Origin: Ailurus styani
Lineage: Eukaryota > Chordata > Mammalia > Carnivora > Ailuridae
Length of the DNA stretch: 64,000 nucleotides
Assembly (NCBI GenBank): GCA_002007465.1
Contig: LNAC01000772.1
Span: 501,406-565,405 of the forward strand
Direction: 5' to 3'
Part shown: positions 22,887 through 34,892 of the stretch, one piece after another
How positions within the stretch are numbered: the stretch's first letter is position 1
Layout: each line of letters opens with the position of its first letter
Notes under the pieces: model-generated
Told to the model about the DNA's origin: nothing
What the model saw: only the letters and a program-made list of their open reading frames with translations
Database searches by the model: none
Made by a program: the position numbers and the translations under genes

Positions 22887-24599
22887 TCTAAGGGAATACT
22901 TAGTAAGAAAACAGATATTATTTAATCAGGGAACCACAATACCATGTACTACATGACAGTGACTTAAATAGGTGAAATGAGAATGAGGATAGCAGCAGTT
23001 TTCTGCTTCAGTGGGTACCAAGGCATGGCCAGAGTGAGGCAGTGTGTAGCAGCTCCATAGGAGTTAATCTGGGGAAACCAGCTCTATGTCAATAAGTCAC
23101 TTGGAGACTGACTTAACTTCCTGGATCTGTAGATTCCTCATCTATAAATTCTCATGCAATATCAATTAAGATTTTAAAAATTATTTAATTAATATTTAAT
23201 AGTAATACATTAACATGATTTATGTTTCAAAAATATGAAAAGGTAGTCCAAGAGTTTCCCCTTGGCTGTTCCCCACTAATTTCCCCACTCCACTAATTGC
23301 TATTCTTTCCGAGATGTTGGTTTTATTTTTTTTCCCTTGCTTATGTTTACTTTGGTATTTACAAGCCGCATTCTTTTTTTCTCTCTAATTTAAACAAAAT
23401 GGTTGCATAGAGCTTACACTATTTTACAACTTGCTTTTTTCCCCTTAATATACTTTATGAGAATATATTAAATTGTTGAAAGCTGGTCTCAGAAACCCTC
23501 CTTAGAGATTAAATTATGAAGTTATTTAAAAGTCCTGGTCTTAAGCTGGTTTCATGTCACAGAACCCCAGGATGAATCCCACTGTGGCACTCTTCAACTT
23601 GGACAATTGCAGTCTCCACCTCTTTCCTGTGGGATATCACCCACATGCCACAGATGGTTCTCTGATGCCCACTGTCTGTCCCTCACAACTCCCCAGTGCT
23701 CCAGCCCAGGGGACTCTCACTTCTTCAAAGTGTAGCATGGGAGTGTCATGCCTGGTCATTCCTCACACCAGCTCCACACTTTGTAGAACACAGCCACATG
23801 TGCATGGCATGCACCATGTTGTGGGCTCCTAGTCAGACTATTATAAAACGACAGCTTCCCAGAGTGATCTAAAACAGATCACCACAATGGTATGTTGGTT
23901 TTTTCTCAGGTCTGCCCCAAAAGAATTGCCCATAGTGTTCAGTATTGATCTTTAGGCAACATGGTCAGAGGTAGTGATTATGATTTGTCATAATTGCATT
24001 TGTGAGGTTCATAAAGGCAGTTCTTTCCTGTCTTGGCTCTGGGAAGGTGATGACAGTGGGAATCAAACCCATATTCCAAAGGTTCCCTTGGGGGTCAGGT
24101 GACATGCTTCCAGAAAACAAGCTCCTAAACTCCTCTGAGATGCTTTGCAGAGACAGACCTCAAAGTCCTTTTGGTTCCTTGGGGGTCTCATTCAGGACCC
24201 TCAAGAGGCTCACACAATATAAGATGTGTGATGATGGCAAAACAATACAAAAATCAGTCAACATCCCCCAACAATAAATACAGCATCTTATTTAAATATG
24301 ACTAAAGAGGTACAGAAGTGTTTAGCTTGCCCTGAATATTGTGTGGTCTTGTGAAAGAATCTTCTACTCTTCTATAGCCACTAAGTTAGGGAGACCTTCA
24401 ATATGGCCAGAGATTGGCCTTATCTTTCATCTTTCTGGTTACTGCATTTGCTTCTTAGTTATCTGTAGGAAAACTTCTGTAGTATAAACTATTTAAAACT
24501 ACATCATTTATCCAAACTTGTCCTCAGACTTGGACCACTCTTTCTGCAGGAGCATCATGAGAAAGGACACAATGTTGAGTTAATCTTGAGTCCACTTCA
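22887..24599. other. Mostly unassigned; possible old L1 3'-UTR relic at 23190-23480
   Basis: The 23190-23480 part (atatgaaaaggtagtccaag, acaacttgctttttt, then cttaatatactttatgag) resembles a widespread old LINE 3' UTR in antisense, but I hold this loosely. 23085-23150 resembles the MIR core (agtcacttggagactgactt, attcctcatctataaat). The rest shows nothing I recognise. Confidence 0.4.
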
Positions 24600-24690
24600 G
24601 GGGCTACCAAGACTTTACACATGCTGGGTGCTCAATAAGAGCTTTTTGAATGAATGAATGAATGAATGAATGAATGAACAAATAAATGCC
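24600..24690 (+). repeat. L2-type 3' end with (TGAA)n tail
   Basis: The string ctgggtgctcaataagagct followed by tttttgaatgaatgaatg is the typical terminus of L2 elements. Eight TGAA units at 24647-24678 have grown from the terminal repeat and could be length-variable. Confidence 0.75.
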
Positions 24691-25768
24691 TATACCCTGT
24701 TGACACTGCCAATCACCATGGAAGCAGAAGGTTGGAGAGAAAGGGAGGGCAGTCCCTGTCTGGTTTGGGTAGTTCCCCAAGATTTCTTTCCATTTACTGC
24801 CTCCAGTGATTCTTCCTTTCGGGGACCCAGCTTAGGTTTAAATATATAGGGTGAGGGGCAAAAGCTAAAAGGACCTTCGTTTCATACCTATCAAAAATGA
24901 GGAAACGATGCTTTATTTTTCTACAATTTGTTTTTATAAAACAGACAACATTCCTAACTGAAGATGGTGGGTGTGTTTTTAATGTTCTGGGAGATTAATT
25001 TGTTTTCACAAAGTGGAAGTCAGACAAAATAAAGGAAAATCTAACTGCAAACAAATGTTAAAGATCACACAAGGCATGCTGTAATCTTTGATACAAATAA
25101 ATAGTCACACAGACCATAAATACATCCCTAGCCTTGAAAATCCATTAGGGAAATATTGCCTATGGCAACCAGAAGACCCTGCTCCTTAATAACTGAACCT
25201 TTTATGATGTGTTTCTATGGCGATGAAGCTCTGCCATCTAAACACTGTCGTTCCCGGGAGGAGGGATGAACAAAAGCTGAGAGGAGATTATTGGAGGAAA
25301 AAAAAGGTTCTTTCCTTCTCTTTCCTTCTTTTCTCTCAAATCTCAATTTACTCAGAGTGGAGATGGGAATAAGTTGAAGTGGAAACATACCTTGAATTTT
25401 GAATCATAGTCTCTGTGATTTTTGTTAATCTTTTAAGTTGAAATTCTGTCTTTATAATTTCAGTCATCATAATTTCATGACAGTTTTCTAAGGGAAAAAA
25501 CGGGTGCTTATGAAAACAAACTTAGGTCTTACTCGTGACTATAAGAGGAGGTTCTAAAAAAGGAGGACAGTGCTGGTTCATTCTGTCTGTTCATACCAGA
25601 GCAGGTGTGCCACATTATTGCTGAAACCTGCCATTCAGGAGGGCTGCATTCTGCTTTTGCATCCTGAGGGAAGGATAAAGCCCTGCCTTAATATTACAGA
25701 TGTGCTTAAATTGGAACTGAATCTTAAAATTACATACCTGTCTGATCAACAAGAAGTATTTTCTGCTT
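24691..25768. other. Repeat-free segment, candidate conserved non-coding element
   Basis: The stretch around 24880-25480 contains no recognisable repeat, unlike its surroundings. It carries X-box-like fragments (cctatggcaacc near 25160 and gtttctatggcgatg near 25210) and a TCF-like aatctttgat near 25084. These are short motifs and could be chance. Any regulatory function is inference. Confidence 0.3.
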
Positions 25769-25782
25769 AAGAAATGATGATT

Positions 25783-25924
25783 GGACACCTGGATGGATCA
25801 GTCTGTTAAGTGTCTGCCTTCAGCTCAGGTCATGATCCCAGGGTCTTGGGATTGAGTCCTGCATCCGGCTCCCTGCTCAGCGGGGAGCCTGCTTCTTCCT
25901 TTGCCCTTCCCCCCACTTATGTTT

Positions 25925-25971
<47 letters not shown>

Positions 25972-26013
25972 AAATTAAATAAATAAAATCTTTTTAAAAA
26001 TGTGAAAAAGAAA
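25783..26013 (+). mobile_element. CAN-type SINE, sense, with expanded (CT)n(CA)n
   Basis: Head acacctggatggatcagtct, internal ctcaggtcatgatcccaggg, then a stretched tctctctctc and cacacacaca block at about 25925-25971, and tail aaataaataaaatctt. Near-matching target duplications (aagaaatgatgat at 25769 and aagaaataatgatgat at 26014) mark the edges. The dinucleotide block is a microsatellite grown from the SINE body. Confidence 0.9.
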
Positions 26014-26059
26014 AAGAAATAATGATGATCATCAGGAACGTTGGGTACCAGGCAGTGTC

Positions 26060-26200
26060 TTCGATGTTTACTCATATTGTGCCCCACTTACTCCTTACAA
26101 GAACCTGGAGACACCCCTAAGGTAAATGTAAGGTTATCTCTGATGAATAGATGTGGCATTAAGCTTAGGGAACTTGGTAGAGGTCACTTGGAAAGACTCT
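26060..26200 (-). repeat. MIR-like relic, antisense
   Basis: The plus strand keeps the antisense MIR order: ttactccttacaagaacctg, ctctgatgaatagatgtggc, cttagggaacttggtagagg, tcactt. It is highly diverged and assigned by block order only. Confidence 0.55.
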
Positions 26201-26413
26201 GGTTCCTTTCCCTAAGCTGAGACATACCACCTTCCTCATCATCACATTTTGAAATACCCTCTTGCACATGTAAAGAAAGAATGCGTGGCATGGAAAATGT
26301 GTTCAAGGGCCCTAAAACCTAAGGGCCTTCTGCCAACCGAAAGGTGGCTTTGGTAATCCCCAAGTAGGAGGAATGTTACTTTGTTGATGTGCCACAGAGG
26401 CAGTGACATAATT

Positions 26414-26612
26414 TTTTTTAAAAAAATTTATTTATTCATTCGACAGAGAGAAAGAGACAGAGCAAGCACAAACAGGGGAAGGGGCAAAAGGAGATGGAGA
26501 AGCAGGCTCCCCACTCAGCAATGATTCTGATGCGGGGCTTGATCTCAGGACCCTGGGATCATGACCTGAGCAAAAATAGATACTTAACTGACAGAACCAC
26601 CCAGACACCCCA
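26414..26612 (-). mobile_element. CAN-type SINE, antisense, older copy
   Basis: T-rich tail, then tttatttattcattcgacag, gaccctgggatcatgacctg and gaaccacccagacacccc. The target duplication aggcagtgacataatt (26398-26413) and aggcagtggcataatt (26613-26628) differs at one base, consistent with an older insertion than 22661-22868. Confidence 0.93.
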
Positions 26613-26628
26613 AGGCAGTGGCATAATT

Positions 26629-27359
26629 AAAGTCTGTCTTGTACCTTGTTGCTTGGATTATCAGAATTGGTAGTATCATCTGTGGCAATGAAATGTAGTT
26701 GCACAGCCACAGTGTGAGGCTGCCAAAAGAGATATTGGTTCATGTGGCCACTTCAGACCCAAGACCAAGTGTCTTCTTCCAGCTTCTGAGTCTTAGAGAT
26801 TGACAGAAAGTCAAAGACACAGGGTCGGCTTGGAAACATGGATGCAGGAAGCCATCAATCATTTCAGTTCTCCTTTCCTATTGGATCTTAGAATCCCATG
26901 GTCTGGGAACATCTGGGTCACTGGGCAGGGGTATATGGGCCATGGAGCCACTTAATTCAGAGTGAAGCTAACAGTGGGTGGCCCCCGGGGAAGTTCTGCT
27001 TCCAGAATCTCTATCACTGAAGCACAGTGAGCTTCATCGACTTAGTCACTGAACGCCTGCCATTTGTTTCATTTGCATTTATTTTGTCTTCCCAACCAGA
27101 CTGAAAGTTCAGCCACCCAGGACCCCTCTTTGCACCTCTTGCTGCCAAGGCCTGGCCCAAGTTGAGCATGCTTTCACTCTCTACCTATTTTGGTTGCTTG
27201 AGAGTGAAAATTTGCACAATGGACTACTCACACATCCTTGAAACATTCCAGTAAGAAATGTGCTCCTTCTATGCAGTAAAGTGCAATGCTTGAGGACCTG
27301 GCTTAGACATTTGTAAAAAGAAAGAGACATTTTATGTTATAACTATAGAAATAATAACA
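26629..27359. other. Unassigned DNA
   Basis: Nothing recognised with confidence. Moderately GC-rich for this window, with no open frame of note. Confidence 0.5.
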
Positions 27360-27490
27360 TTTGGAAGTTGGAAGTATCTTTTGAAATCATTTGGTCAAAC
27401 TTTGTAATTTTACAGATCAATTCATAAAATCAGAAAGCTTAATGTACTTGTCCACAGTTGCACAGCTAGTTCATGGTATATGAGTATATT
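27360..27490 (-). repeat. MIR-family relic, antisense
   Basis: The order tcatttggtcaaactttgta, attttacagatcaattcat, taatgtacttgtccacagtt, gcacagctag matches the antisense core of MIR-like elements (attttacagatgagg, cttgcccaaggtcacacagc). Divergence is high. Confidence 0.6.
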
Positions 27491-27684
27491 ACAAATAATG
27501 TGTTGTTTCTAATAGCAATGGACATGACAGCTGGGCTATGTGACAGCTTCTGCTAATACCCTTCTGAAGTGGCCACATAAACCAGACTGCTGACTAGTTT
27601 TGCATCCATGTCCCTTGGGTTTTTAAGTGTGTTTCAGATCTTCTTTTTATAAGGTCTGTAAGTGTGAGCAGTTTAAAGGATATA

Positions 27685-28308
27685 TAGTTAATTCTCATTA
27701 TTTGAGGAAGATGCATTCTATAAAATAACTGTGAACACTAAATTAGCAACCATTAAACATTATTGCTCCCAGGGGGAAATACAGGTTCCTTCACACCTCT
27801 GGCCACAACATTTTTATCAATTGATCATTTAATAACATTTCTTTATGTGTGTTTCTATTTAAAAACACCTTATTTAACATGTATTGTTGATTCATTGACA
27901 TTGAACTCATGGCTAACAGCAGCATAACTCATGCCTGAATGAAGCTTATCTGACACATATTTTCTTTATAAGGCACATCACAGCCTTCTTGCACTTAGGG
28001 ACACTAGACAGCACTTTAGCACTACATGTTCTAAACAGTGAACTCACCAGCAAAAAGCACAAAAATGTGAAAACTGTGGCATTAAGTACACCACAAAAAG
28101 GACACTTGTTTTTGTATGAGAACTAAAACAAGAAGGCAGAACATTACCTTGTTCTATGTCAGCTAGGAAAGTGTGGATTGGGTTACTCAAACTTTCTGCT
28201 GTTCTGTACATGTTTGCAAATGACTAGGAATTGAATTTTGGATGACAAATGTATTTTGGTAAGTGAATTTTTATATATGGAATCTGTGAATAGTGAGGAC
28301 TGATTGTA
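27685..28308 (-). mobile_element. Tigger-family DNA transposon, internal-deletion derivative, antisense
   Basis: The ends are imperfect inverted repeats: agttaattctcattattt at 27686 pairs with the complement of aatagtgaggactgattgt ending at 28307. On the minus strand, the 5' part holds a relic of the transposase start (aagaaggctgtgatgtgcc, then the gagttcaatgtcaatgaatc helix-turn-helix region). It is followed closely by the 3' non-coding end (ctgggagcaata). The catalytic DDE part is absent, so this is a non-autonomous remnant of the Tc1/mariner type. TA lies at both edges, as expected. Confidence 0.78.
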
Positions 28309-28347
28309 TATGCATATGTTTATTGGTACAGTAGAACTTTTAATTTA

Positions 28348-28525
28348 TTTTTAAAGATTTTATTTATTCGAAAGAAAGAGAGAGAGTATGAATGTGAGCA
28401 GGGGGCTAGTGGCAGACTCTCCACTGATCTGAGTCCAACTCGGGCCTACCTCAAGACCCTGGGATCATGACCTGAGCCAAAACCAAGACACAAATGCCCA
28501 ACTGACTGAGCCACCCAAGCACCCC
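28348..28525 (-). mobile_element. CAN-type SINE, antisense, older variant
   Basis: Tail and aaagattttatttattc, then a variant body (gtgagcagggggctagtggc), accctgggatcatgacctga and gccacccaagcacccc. The target duplication agtagaacttttaattta at 28330-28347 is matched by agtaggacttcttattta at 28526-28543, with two differences. Confidence 0.92.
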
Positions 28526-28654
28526 AGTAGGACTTCTTATTTAATAAAACTTTGTAATAACAAAGAACAGTCTTGATTGACTCTTGTTAATTAGCAAAGT
28601 AGAGCTGGCATATGTTAATCAATTAAAATTAATTAACAATCAATTCCAAGATAA

Positions 28655-28910
28655 ACTTGCTGTTTAGTTTGTGCCCAGTGTTTTGTCGATGCAGAGGGAA
28701 TAGAGATCCAGTACAAATGTATGTTCTTAAGGAGTTTACACTCTCTTTGGGGAAACACATGCTGGGCACCAAGACAGATGCCAGCACAGGAGAAAGCCAA
28801 TTATGTGTCAGTGGTAGAATTATGTGTAAATCTGGGGAAAACCACTCCTGAGCTGAATCCTAAAAGACATAGGCACACAGAGGCAGGAGAGCAGGTTCCC
28901 TGCAGAGGCC
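28655..28910 (+). repeat. L2 relic, sense
   Basis: Blocks tgcccagtgttttgtc, cttaaggagtttacactctc, gagctgaatcctaaaagaca and aggcaggagagcaggttccc keep the order of L2 (cagtgaacaaaa, aaggagcttacattctag, gagctgagacctgaag). Small frames on this strand are chance. Confidence 0.6.
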
Positions 28911-29204
28911 TGCAATGCTAGTAAAGTGTACGGGTCTGCAGAACCCTCATAAATGAGGCTGGCCTAGAAGGCAGGAGAAGGTCAGGAAAGCCTTCTGTGG
29001 AATTCTAGCCTTGGACTGTTACACAGGAGACATGGGAGTTATTACTTAAAAAATTTTCTTTGGTAGGTGAAGCAACCTGTTTTGAATTCCAAACAGATCC
29101 TTGGGATTGCTGGTTGGAAAAGGGATTGTACATAGAAGGGAGTAAAGGAAGACATCCTAAATCAGGAAGATGTTTATTCATTAGTTTATAGTTCATTTCT
29201 TAGC

Positions 29205-29345
29205 TCCTCATTCATTTGTTCGTTTGACTAACATATTTTTTGAGGGTGTTAGTAAAGTTCCAGCCTCTGGGGACTCAACAATGAAATAGCAGAATGCACT
29301 GTCTTTAAGGAGCTTATATGCTGGGGGGGGGGTGGTAAAACAAAG
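29205..29345 (+). repeat. L2 relic, sense
   Basis: cattcatttgttcgtttgac, ctctggggactcaacaatga and taaggagcttatatgctggg follow the L2 3' region. A run of nine or more G follows near 29322. It may continue weakly to about 29860, but I cannot follow it safely. Confidence 0.65.
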
Positions 29346-31233
29346 AGGTGCTCATGTAGTATCCTTGGGTGGTCCTAACATCTATGGAGAAAGATGGAGG
29401 GGCAGTAGGGCTGGGCAGGAACATTTGCCCAATACCATTGCACTCTGTGGAGGTGCTTTGGGGAGTCCTGGCCTGCTGGGGACCACTGTGTACAGATGAA
29501 AAATGGGTCTCATTGATCTCAAAGTCATCACAAAGGAGAGAACAGCTCCTGAAAATTGTGACATTGTGGGAGAAGGTGCAATCTTATCAGGGACCGTTGG
29601 TCCGGGTCTACCCTTGATTTGGCAGGAAACAGTGCAGGAACCAGGAGGGCCACTGGAGAGGAAGGAGGTAAGATTTGAGAAATGTTAAGGCATTAGGAGG
29701 GAGAGGAGTGGAACCAGTAGAATATGGAGAGCAGGGAATATCTCTGATTACAGGGTTGGACTACAGGAGCCAGTTGGGGGACTTCTGCTTAGACTTGCTG
29801 AGATCGGATACCTATGGGTCCTCTGAGCAATCAGATGAGTTTAATGCAAATCTCTGTATGGAGTTCTAAGCTCTTCATGTGGCACTTTGGCATCCTGAAA
29901 GAACCCATCAGATAGGAATAGTAATGTTCCCACTTCTCATGGGAGAGCCATAGTACAGGGAGGCCAAAGGGTAACACTGGATTGGAATCTATGACTTAAG
30001 CCCTTGGAGGCTGGGTGAGGCACTGATGCAGGAGGGCTTGCAGAAAGACCCCAAAGGTGGACAGGAGCCTGACAGGCAACTTAGCCAGCTGGTGGCAGGC
30101 AGCATCAGGGTTATTGCAGAATGAGGAGGGGAAGGGGGACAGCAGGAATGAGCATTCATGATCTCTCAGCCCTGCCCACTAACCCTACTGGGGCTGGTTC
30201 ACTTGCATACCCAGCCTGGAGACTAGCTGTTTGGGAGATTCCAGGTGCCCCCATGAAGGCTGATGTCTTTGGTCTGCAGAGGGATGGGCAGAGACTTTTA
30301 AAAGCTCCCCAGGTGTTTCTAACGAGAAACCGGGATTGAATAGAAATCAGGTCCACAGGATTTCCAGACCCTAATGCCTGGAGCCAGCTCAGAGCAGGAG
30401 ACCTGGAACAGGCAGGGAGATGGTGACCTGTGTACCTGCATGCATTTCTGTGTGCCATGTGTGCTATTACAAACAGAAATGTAATTGCTAGATGTTTGAT
30501 ACCATTCCCTATATTTGATGGTGCCCTGGATTTTGCAAACAGAATTTCTCTGAGAAAACAGCAAGTTGTGTCTTTTACAGCCCAAAGACTTCACTGGTTC
30601 ATGACTTAAAGCCCCTTCCTTTGAGGTCTTGTGAGCACACACAAGGGCACAGGTCAGCCAGCCCTACTCCACCCATTATCACGGCACTCTCCACCCCCTA
30701 TCCTTGTCGTCAACTTCATATCTGCTCCATAAATCACCATGCTATGCAAATTCAAAAATCTGCCTGTGACTCTGTGAGGAGAAATCACCCACAAATGTGG
30801 ATTTCCATGGAAACCAAACATAAAATGCAACAGGAAGGAAAGAAAGGGGAAATTAGACCTGCAGCCTCGTTTTCATTAGTGTCACTGTTTCTCATTTCCG
30901 CCCCTCCTCCATCCATTTATTTTACTGTATGCACTTTTAGACAGGAGTGTTTTATTTTTTTTCCTGGTGAAGTTCTAAAAGTTTAATATTCAGTCTAGAA
31001 AAGGATAATTTATTTAGAGAGCTTTGTGAAAACTATTATATAGAGAATGGTGGCTATTTTCTCATTATTATTAAAGAAAAGCAGGAAAAAGAACCAGGAA
31101 TCTTTGTCCCAGTAGGAGAGATATAGATAAGCTTTAAGGAACTTGCCAATTGATATGAGTATAAAACCCTATGTAGGGACTGTAAAGAGGACTGAGAATA
31201 CTGTTTCTGAGAACTACTTAAATTGTAAAATAG
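29346..31233. other. Mostly unassigned, GC-richer; possible MER5-like scrap at 30285-30345
   Basis: Several overlapping frames of 60-121 codons occur on both strands, as expected where GC rises and stops become rarer. None shows a domain. The MER5-like scrap (ttttaaaagctccccaggtg, ccgggattga) is short and weak. Confidence 0.4.
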
Positions 31234-31663
31234 TGTGCTAGCCTGGTAGGGCTGTGTAACAAAGTACTAGAGACTGGGGGCCTAAACAACAGAAATTTAT
31301 GTACTCACAGTTCTGGAGGCTGGATTTCTGAGATCAAGGTGTTGGCAGGTTAGTTTCTCCTGAGGTGTTTCTTCTCAGCTTGCAGACAGCTATTTTCTCC
31401 TTGTGTCCTCACATATGGTCTTTCCTCTGTGCATGTTCATGTTATTCCCAAATCTCCATTGTCATCCCTTGGTCTGTGTGTTGTCCATGTCTAAATTCCT
31501 TCTTCTTATAAGGACACCTGTCAGTCTGGATTAGGGCCCACCCTCATTTTAGCTTAATCCTCTCTTTAAATCTCCAACCTCCAAACACAGTCACATTCTG
31601 AGGTACAAAGAATTAAGACTTCAACATATGAATTTTGAAGGAACATAATTCAACTTATAACAG
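31234..31663 (-). mobile_element. MLT1-type LTR, antisense, near complete
   Basis: From tgtgctagcctggtagggct through cagaaatttatgtactcac, gttctggaggctggatttct, tgcagacagctattttctcc, cttataaggacacctgtcag, gattagggcccaccctcatt and acatatgaattttgaag to caacttataacag. This is the MLT1 LTR in reverse with both ends visible and no internal genes. Confidence 0.88.
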
Positions 31664-32244
31664 ATAGATTCCATTTGGAGAACATGATTTAGAATCTAGC
31701 AGATGAGAGTTGAAGGAAATCTTTCTTAAAAATCTGGCCCCAAAGCTTGATTTCGCAGACAGATCATTGAGGCAAGTGACTCAGTGCAGCCCACCTATTG
31801 TGAAGGGGTGAACGAGAAGTTTGTAGACACCTTCTCCCAGCCCTGTTAGTCCATATTTTAGACTATGTGGAACTCTAGAAGAATGTGCTTACATTACTGT
31901 TGCTCTTCCTCTAACACAGGCTACATGTGACTGCTTGGCAAATAAGAACCTTTGTGAGTGACTGATCATGCTGCCATTTCAGAACAAGGATGGGAGGCCT
32001 GAGTCCATGTGGATTAATCGTCTTACACAGGATACACAGGATGTGCTTCCTCAGATCAGCTTTGGAGCATCATCCCTCAAAGCCTGCTGACTGTGATCTG
32101 GTAAAGGTGATTCCTAGGGCCTCCCTGTCTCACCTCACCCTCCAGAGGCTTTGACAAAGAAGATGATAAATGAGAGAACCAGAGCTTCTTCCAGTATGGA
32201 ACCAGATGTATAAGCCTGCATTCACTGAGTCACTGGAAATTGAA
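31664..32244. other. Unassigned DNA
   Basis: No gene or named repeat recognised. Confidence 0.5.
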
Positions 32245-32405
32245 ATGGTAGCCCTCCAGCACTAGAATGCAAAAGGATCACTGCAAGTCTTATTAAAAAT
32301 GCAGTCCTGTTCAAGAGCTTCTGATGAATTCTGAGTTATGGTTCAGGACTATCTCTAACAAACATCCAGGGTTGAATCTGGATCAGATTAACCTGTGGTC
32401 ACACC
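32245..32405. repeat. Possible MER5-like DNA transposon relic
   Basis: aaaggatcactgcaagtctt, attaaaaatgcagtcctg and cttctgatgaattctgag resemble the MER5/hAT-Charlie non-autonomous core (cagaatcacctggagagctt, ttaaaaatgcagattc, tctgattcag). Terminal repeats are not clear. Confidence 0.4.
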
Positions 32406-32416
32406 TGGAATAACAA

Positions 32417-32580
32417 TGATTTAGACCCTCCCTATTCAGAATGTGGTCCACAGACAAGCAAGTGTGGAATCACCTGGAAGCTGTGAGAAATTCAGAGTCT
32501 TAGCCCCACTATAGATTCACTGAATGAGAATCTGAATTTTCATTGAAGTTTGAGAAGCTCTGCTTTAAGCAGCCATATTC
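32417..32580. repeat. MER5A-like hAT-Charlie non-autonomous element
   Basis: tcagaatgtggtccacagac, ggaatcacctggaagctgtg, aattcagagtcttagcccca, actgaatgagaatctgaatt and gaagtttgagaagctctgct keep the block order and the near-palindromic ends of MER5A. It is a non-coding relic. Confidence 0.7.
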
Positions 32581-33274
32581 ATGTGATCTGATGGTCTCCT
32601 TTGATAGTGACAGTGGGATTGTCCAAATCATTAGTTAAAAGGATGTTTTGAAGATGACCAAATGTTTCAGAAATTATCACTAACCACCCTGAGAAAGTTA
32701 CTATCAAAAACTGTAAAGGATAAGAGATTTTATACTAATTTTAATCTAGTAAGTTAGCCTGCTGTCATTTGCTAGATGCTAGCAAGAAATGGAAGGCTCC
32801 TGGGTCAGAGACAAGTATAGGAGGCAGCCTGAGCTTTGGGTGCACATCTGTTATCCTTGCCCAGTGGACAGTGTGGACAGAGAGTTTGTATCATAGTTGA
32901 GGAGACCTGAGGGAAACCCCAGCCAATGCCATAGAAGGAGATGCTATCTTTATTTGCCTGGTCAGGAAACATATTGCATACAGAGAAGCCCACATATGCT
33001 AAGGTTTTTAGTCAACACACAGAGAATTAATTGATAGGACTTAATTCAGGCATATTTTGAGCCTTAAGGAACCTTTGGAAGTAGGCAATGCGTATATTTG
33101 AATGTTGTAATTTACAACTTGTACATTCTACATCAGAGATCTATTAGAATCTGTTTTTACAGAAAGGTAGTGGATAGGTCACAAAGCTATTCAGATTCCT
33201 CTATCAGCTTAATCACAAGATGAATTAGTTAAAATAAGAGAAATTAAAATATTAATAATAGATGATAATACATT
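32581..33274. other. Unassigned DNA
   Basis: No gene or repeat recognised. Confidence 0.5.
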
Positions 33275-33475
33275 TCTATTTTTAGTACTTTATATTTATT
33301 AATGCACTTTCACATTCATTATCTAATTTAATTCTCAAAACCCAATTGCTTCCTTTTTCTTTTAATATGAAGAAGACACTCAGAGAGATTAAGTAACTTG
33401 TTCAAAGTCACAGCTAAATCAGTAGAGCCGGATCTCACATCCAGGGGCTATGACTTTCTAGTAAGGATATTTTAG
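33275..33475 (-). repeat. MIR relic, antisense
   Basis: tatttattaatgcactttca, cattatctaatttaattctc, agaagacactcagagagatt, aagtaacttgttcaaagtca and agtagagccggatctcacat are in the MIR antisense order. One of the clearer MIR copies here. Confidence 0.75.
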
Positions 33476-34892
33476 CTGCCACATCTATGTAATTAAGGGG
33501 AAAAAGTGGAACTAGATTTATGCTTACAAATAAAAATCGATACCACTAATTCTACTAAGAAAAAAAATAACCAAAAGGTGCAGATGAATTAATTTTTCCC
33601 CTTCTACAGCCATTTTTGTGACGACTTAGCACTTTCCAGGGAACATTTTTTTTTCAACATGCAGAATCATTAACGAGATTTAGTTCTTTCCATGGCATCT
33701 GCTCCCCTGGAATCAGGAATCTTGATGGAAATGGAATCCAAGAGATGTTGTTATATTAGAAACTTATTTCTGAATTCATTCAAAGAATGTTTCTGCAATA
33801 TTATAAAAGAGCCTATTGTGGTATCACGTTAACTACTATAAAGCTTACATACAGGAAACCTTTATCTAATCAACCACACTGCATAATCACAGGCTTAGTA
33901 AATCGTATTTAGGAGCAGACTTAGAGATTTTTAAAATATCCCATGCAATATATTTAGGAGAGTGTTAATGCTAAATTTCCTTTTTTTCCCTATCTTCTCT
34001 ATTTTTAGTCTATACTTTATTCTGTCATGATTAATGCTGTCTTACTCCCATTCCCATTTATCATAGCATAGGGATAGGCTTGTCCTATGGTTTTCTACCT
34101 ATGCAGACATTTTCTTATCTATCCACCTACCTATCTATTGTACAATGCTCCCTCTTTCCTTCTTCCATCCCTTCCTACCTCCCTGACCCCTCCCCACTTT
34201 CTTGTCTCTTATGCGCTCTCTTTCCCTTCTTATTCCTTAATAAACATCACAGTAGGTGATAGCTGCTTTCTAGGATCTTCCTTTCATTGAGTGCACACAC
34301 AGATTCTTGGCACAGCTACCAGAACATGGCATGTCCATTCTCTAATGTTAAAAGAATTTGGGTAGGGAAAACAAATGGTATTTTTTCTTCAGAACTTCAT
34401 TTGTAGATTACTAGGTTTGTTTTTACACTGATTTCTTTTACTTAATATCTTTTCAACTATGTGTTCAAATAATACAACCCTTTGGAAAATCTTAGAAGCA
34501 AAGAACATGGAATCAGCATTTCTGGCTTGAGATTTAGAACTACATCAGAGGCTAGTGCCAGTGAGTGTACCTTTGTTATTCAGTGAAAGAAGAAAGACTG
34601 AAAAGACAGGCAGGAGTTTGTGACTAGCACAACTGAGTCACCATATTGGTGGTGGCCATCATTTTAAAAGTGCTTTGATAGTTATGCCACTGCCACAAAG
34701 CTGTAACCTGTGTGAGGAAGATGAGGAATCCTTTGGTTTTCTACAACAAACAAGTAGGAGAAAGGATATAGGAAAGTCAGTACTGTGTAGATTGTGCTTA
34801 AGTCTAACCAGTTCCTGAGAGGGGATTGACCTCTGGTGCATGCTCCAGCAACTTTTACTTGTAATTCTTAATATTTGTATTTCTGGTGTTCT
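33476..34892. other. Unassigned DNA
   Basis: No gene or named repeat recognised. The part at 33990-34230 is pyrimidine-rich, with short interrupted tcta and cttcc runs. Confidence 0.5.

Noticed and set aside
29369..30986. Cluster of overlapping 60-121 codon frames on both strands
   Set aside because: Local rise in GC makes stops rarer; no frame shows a domain or a consistent direction.
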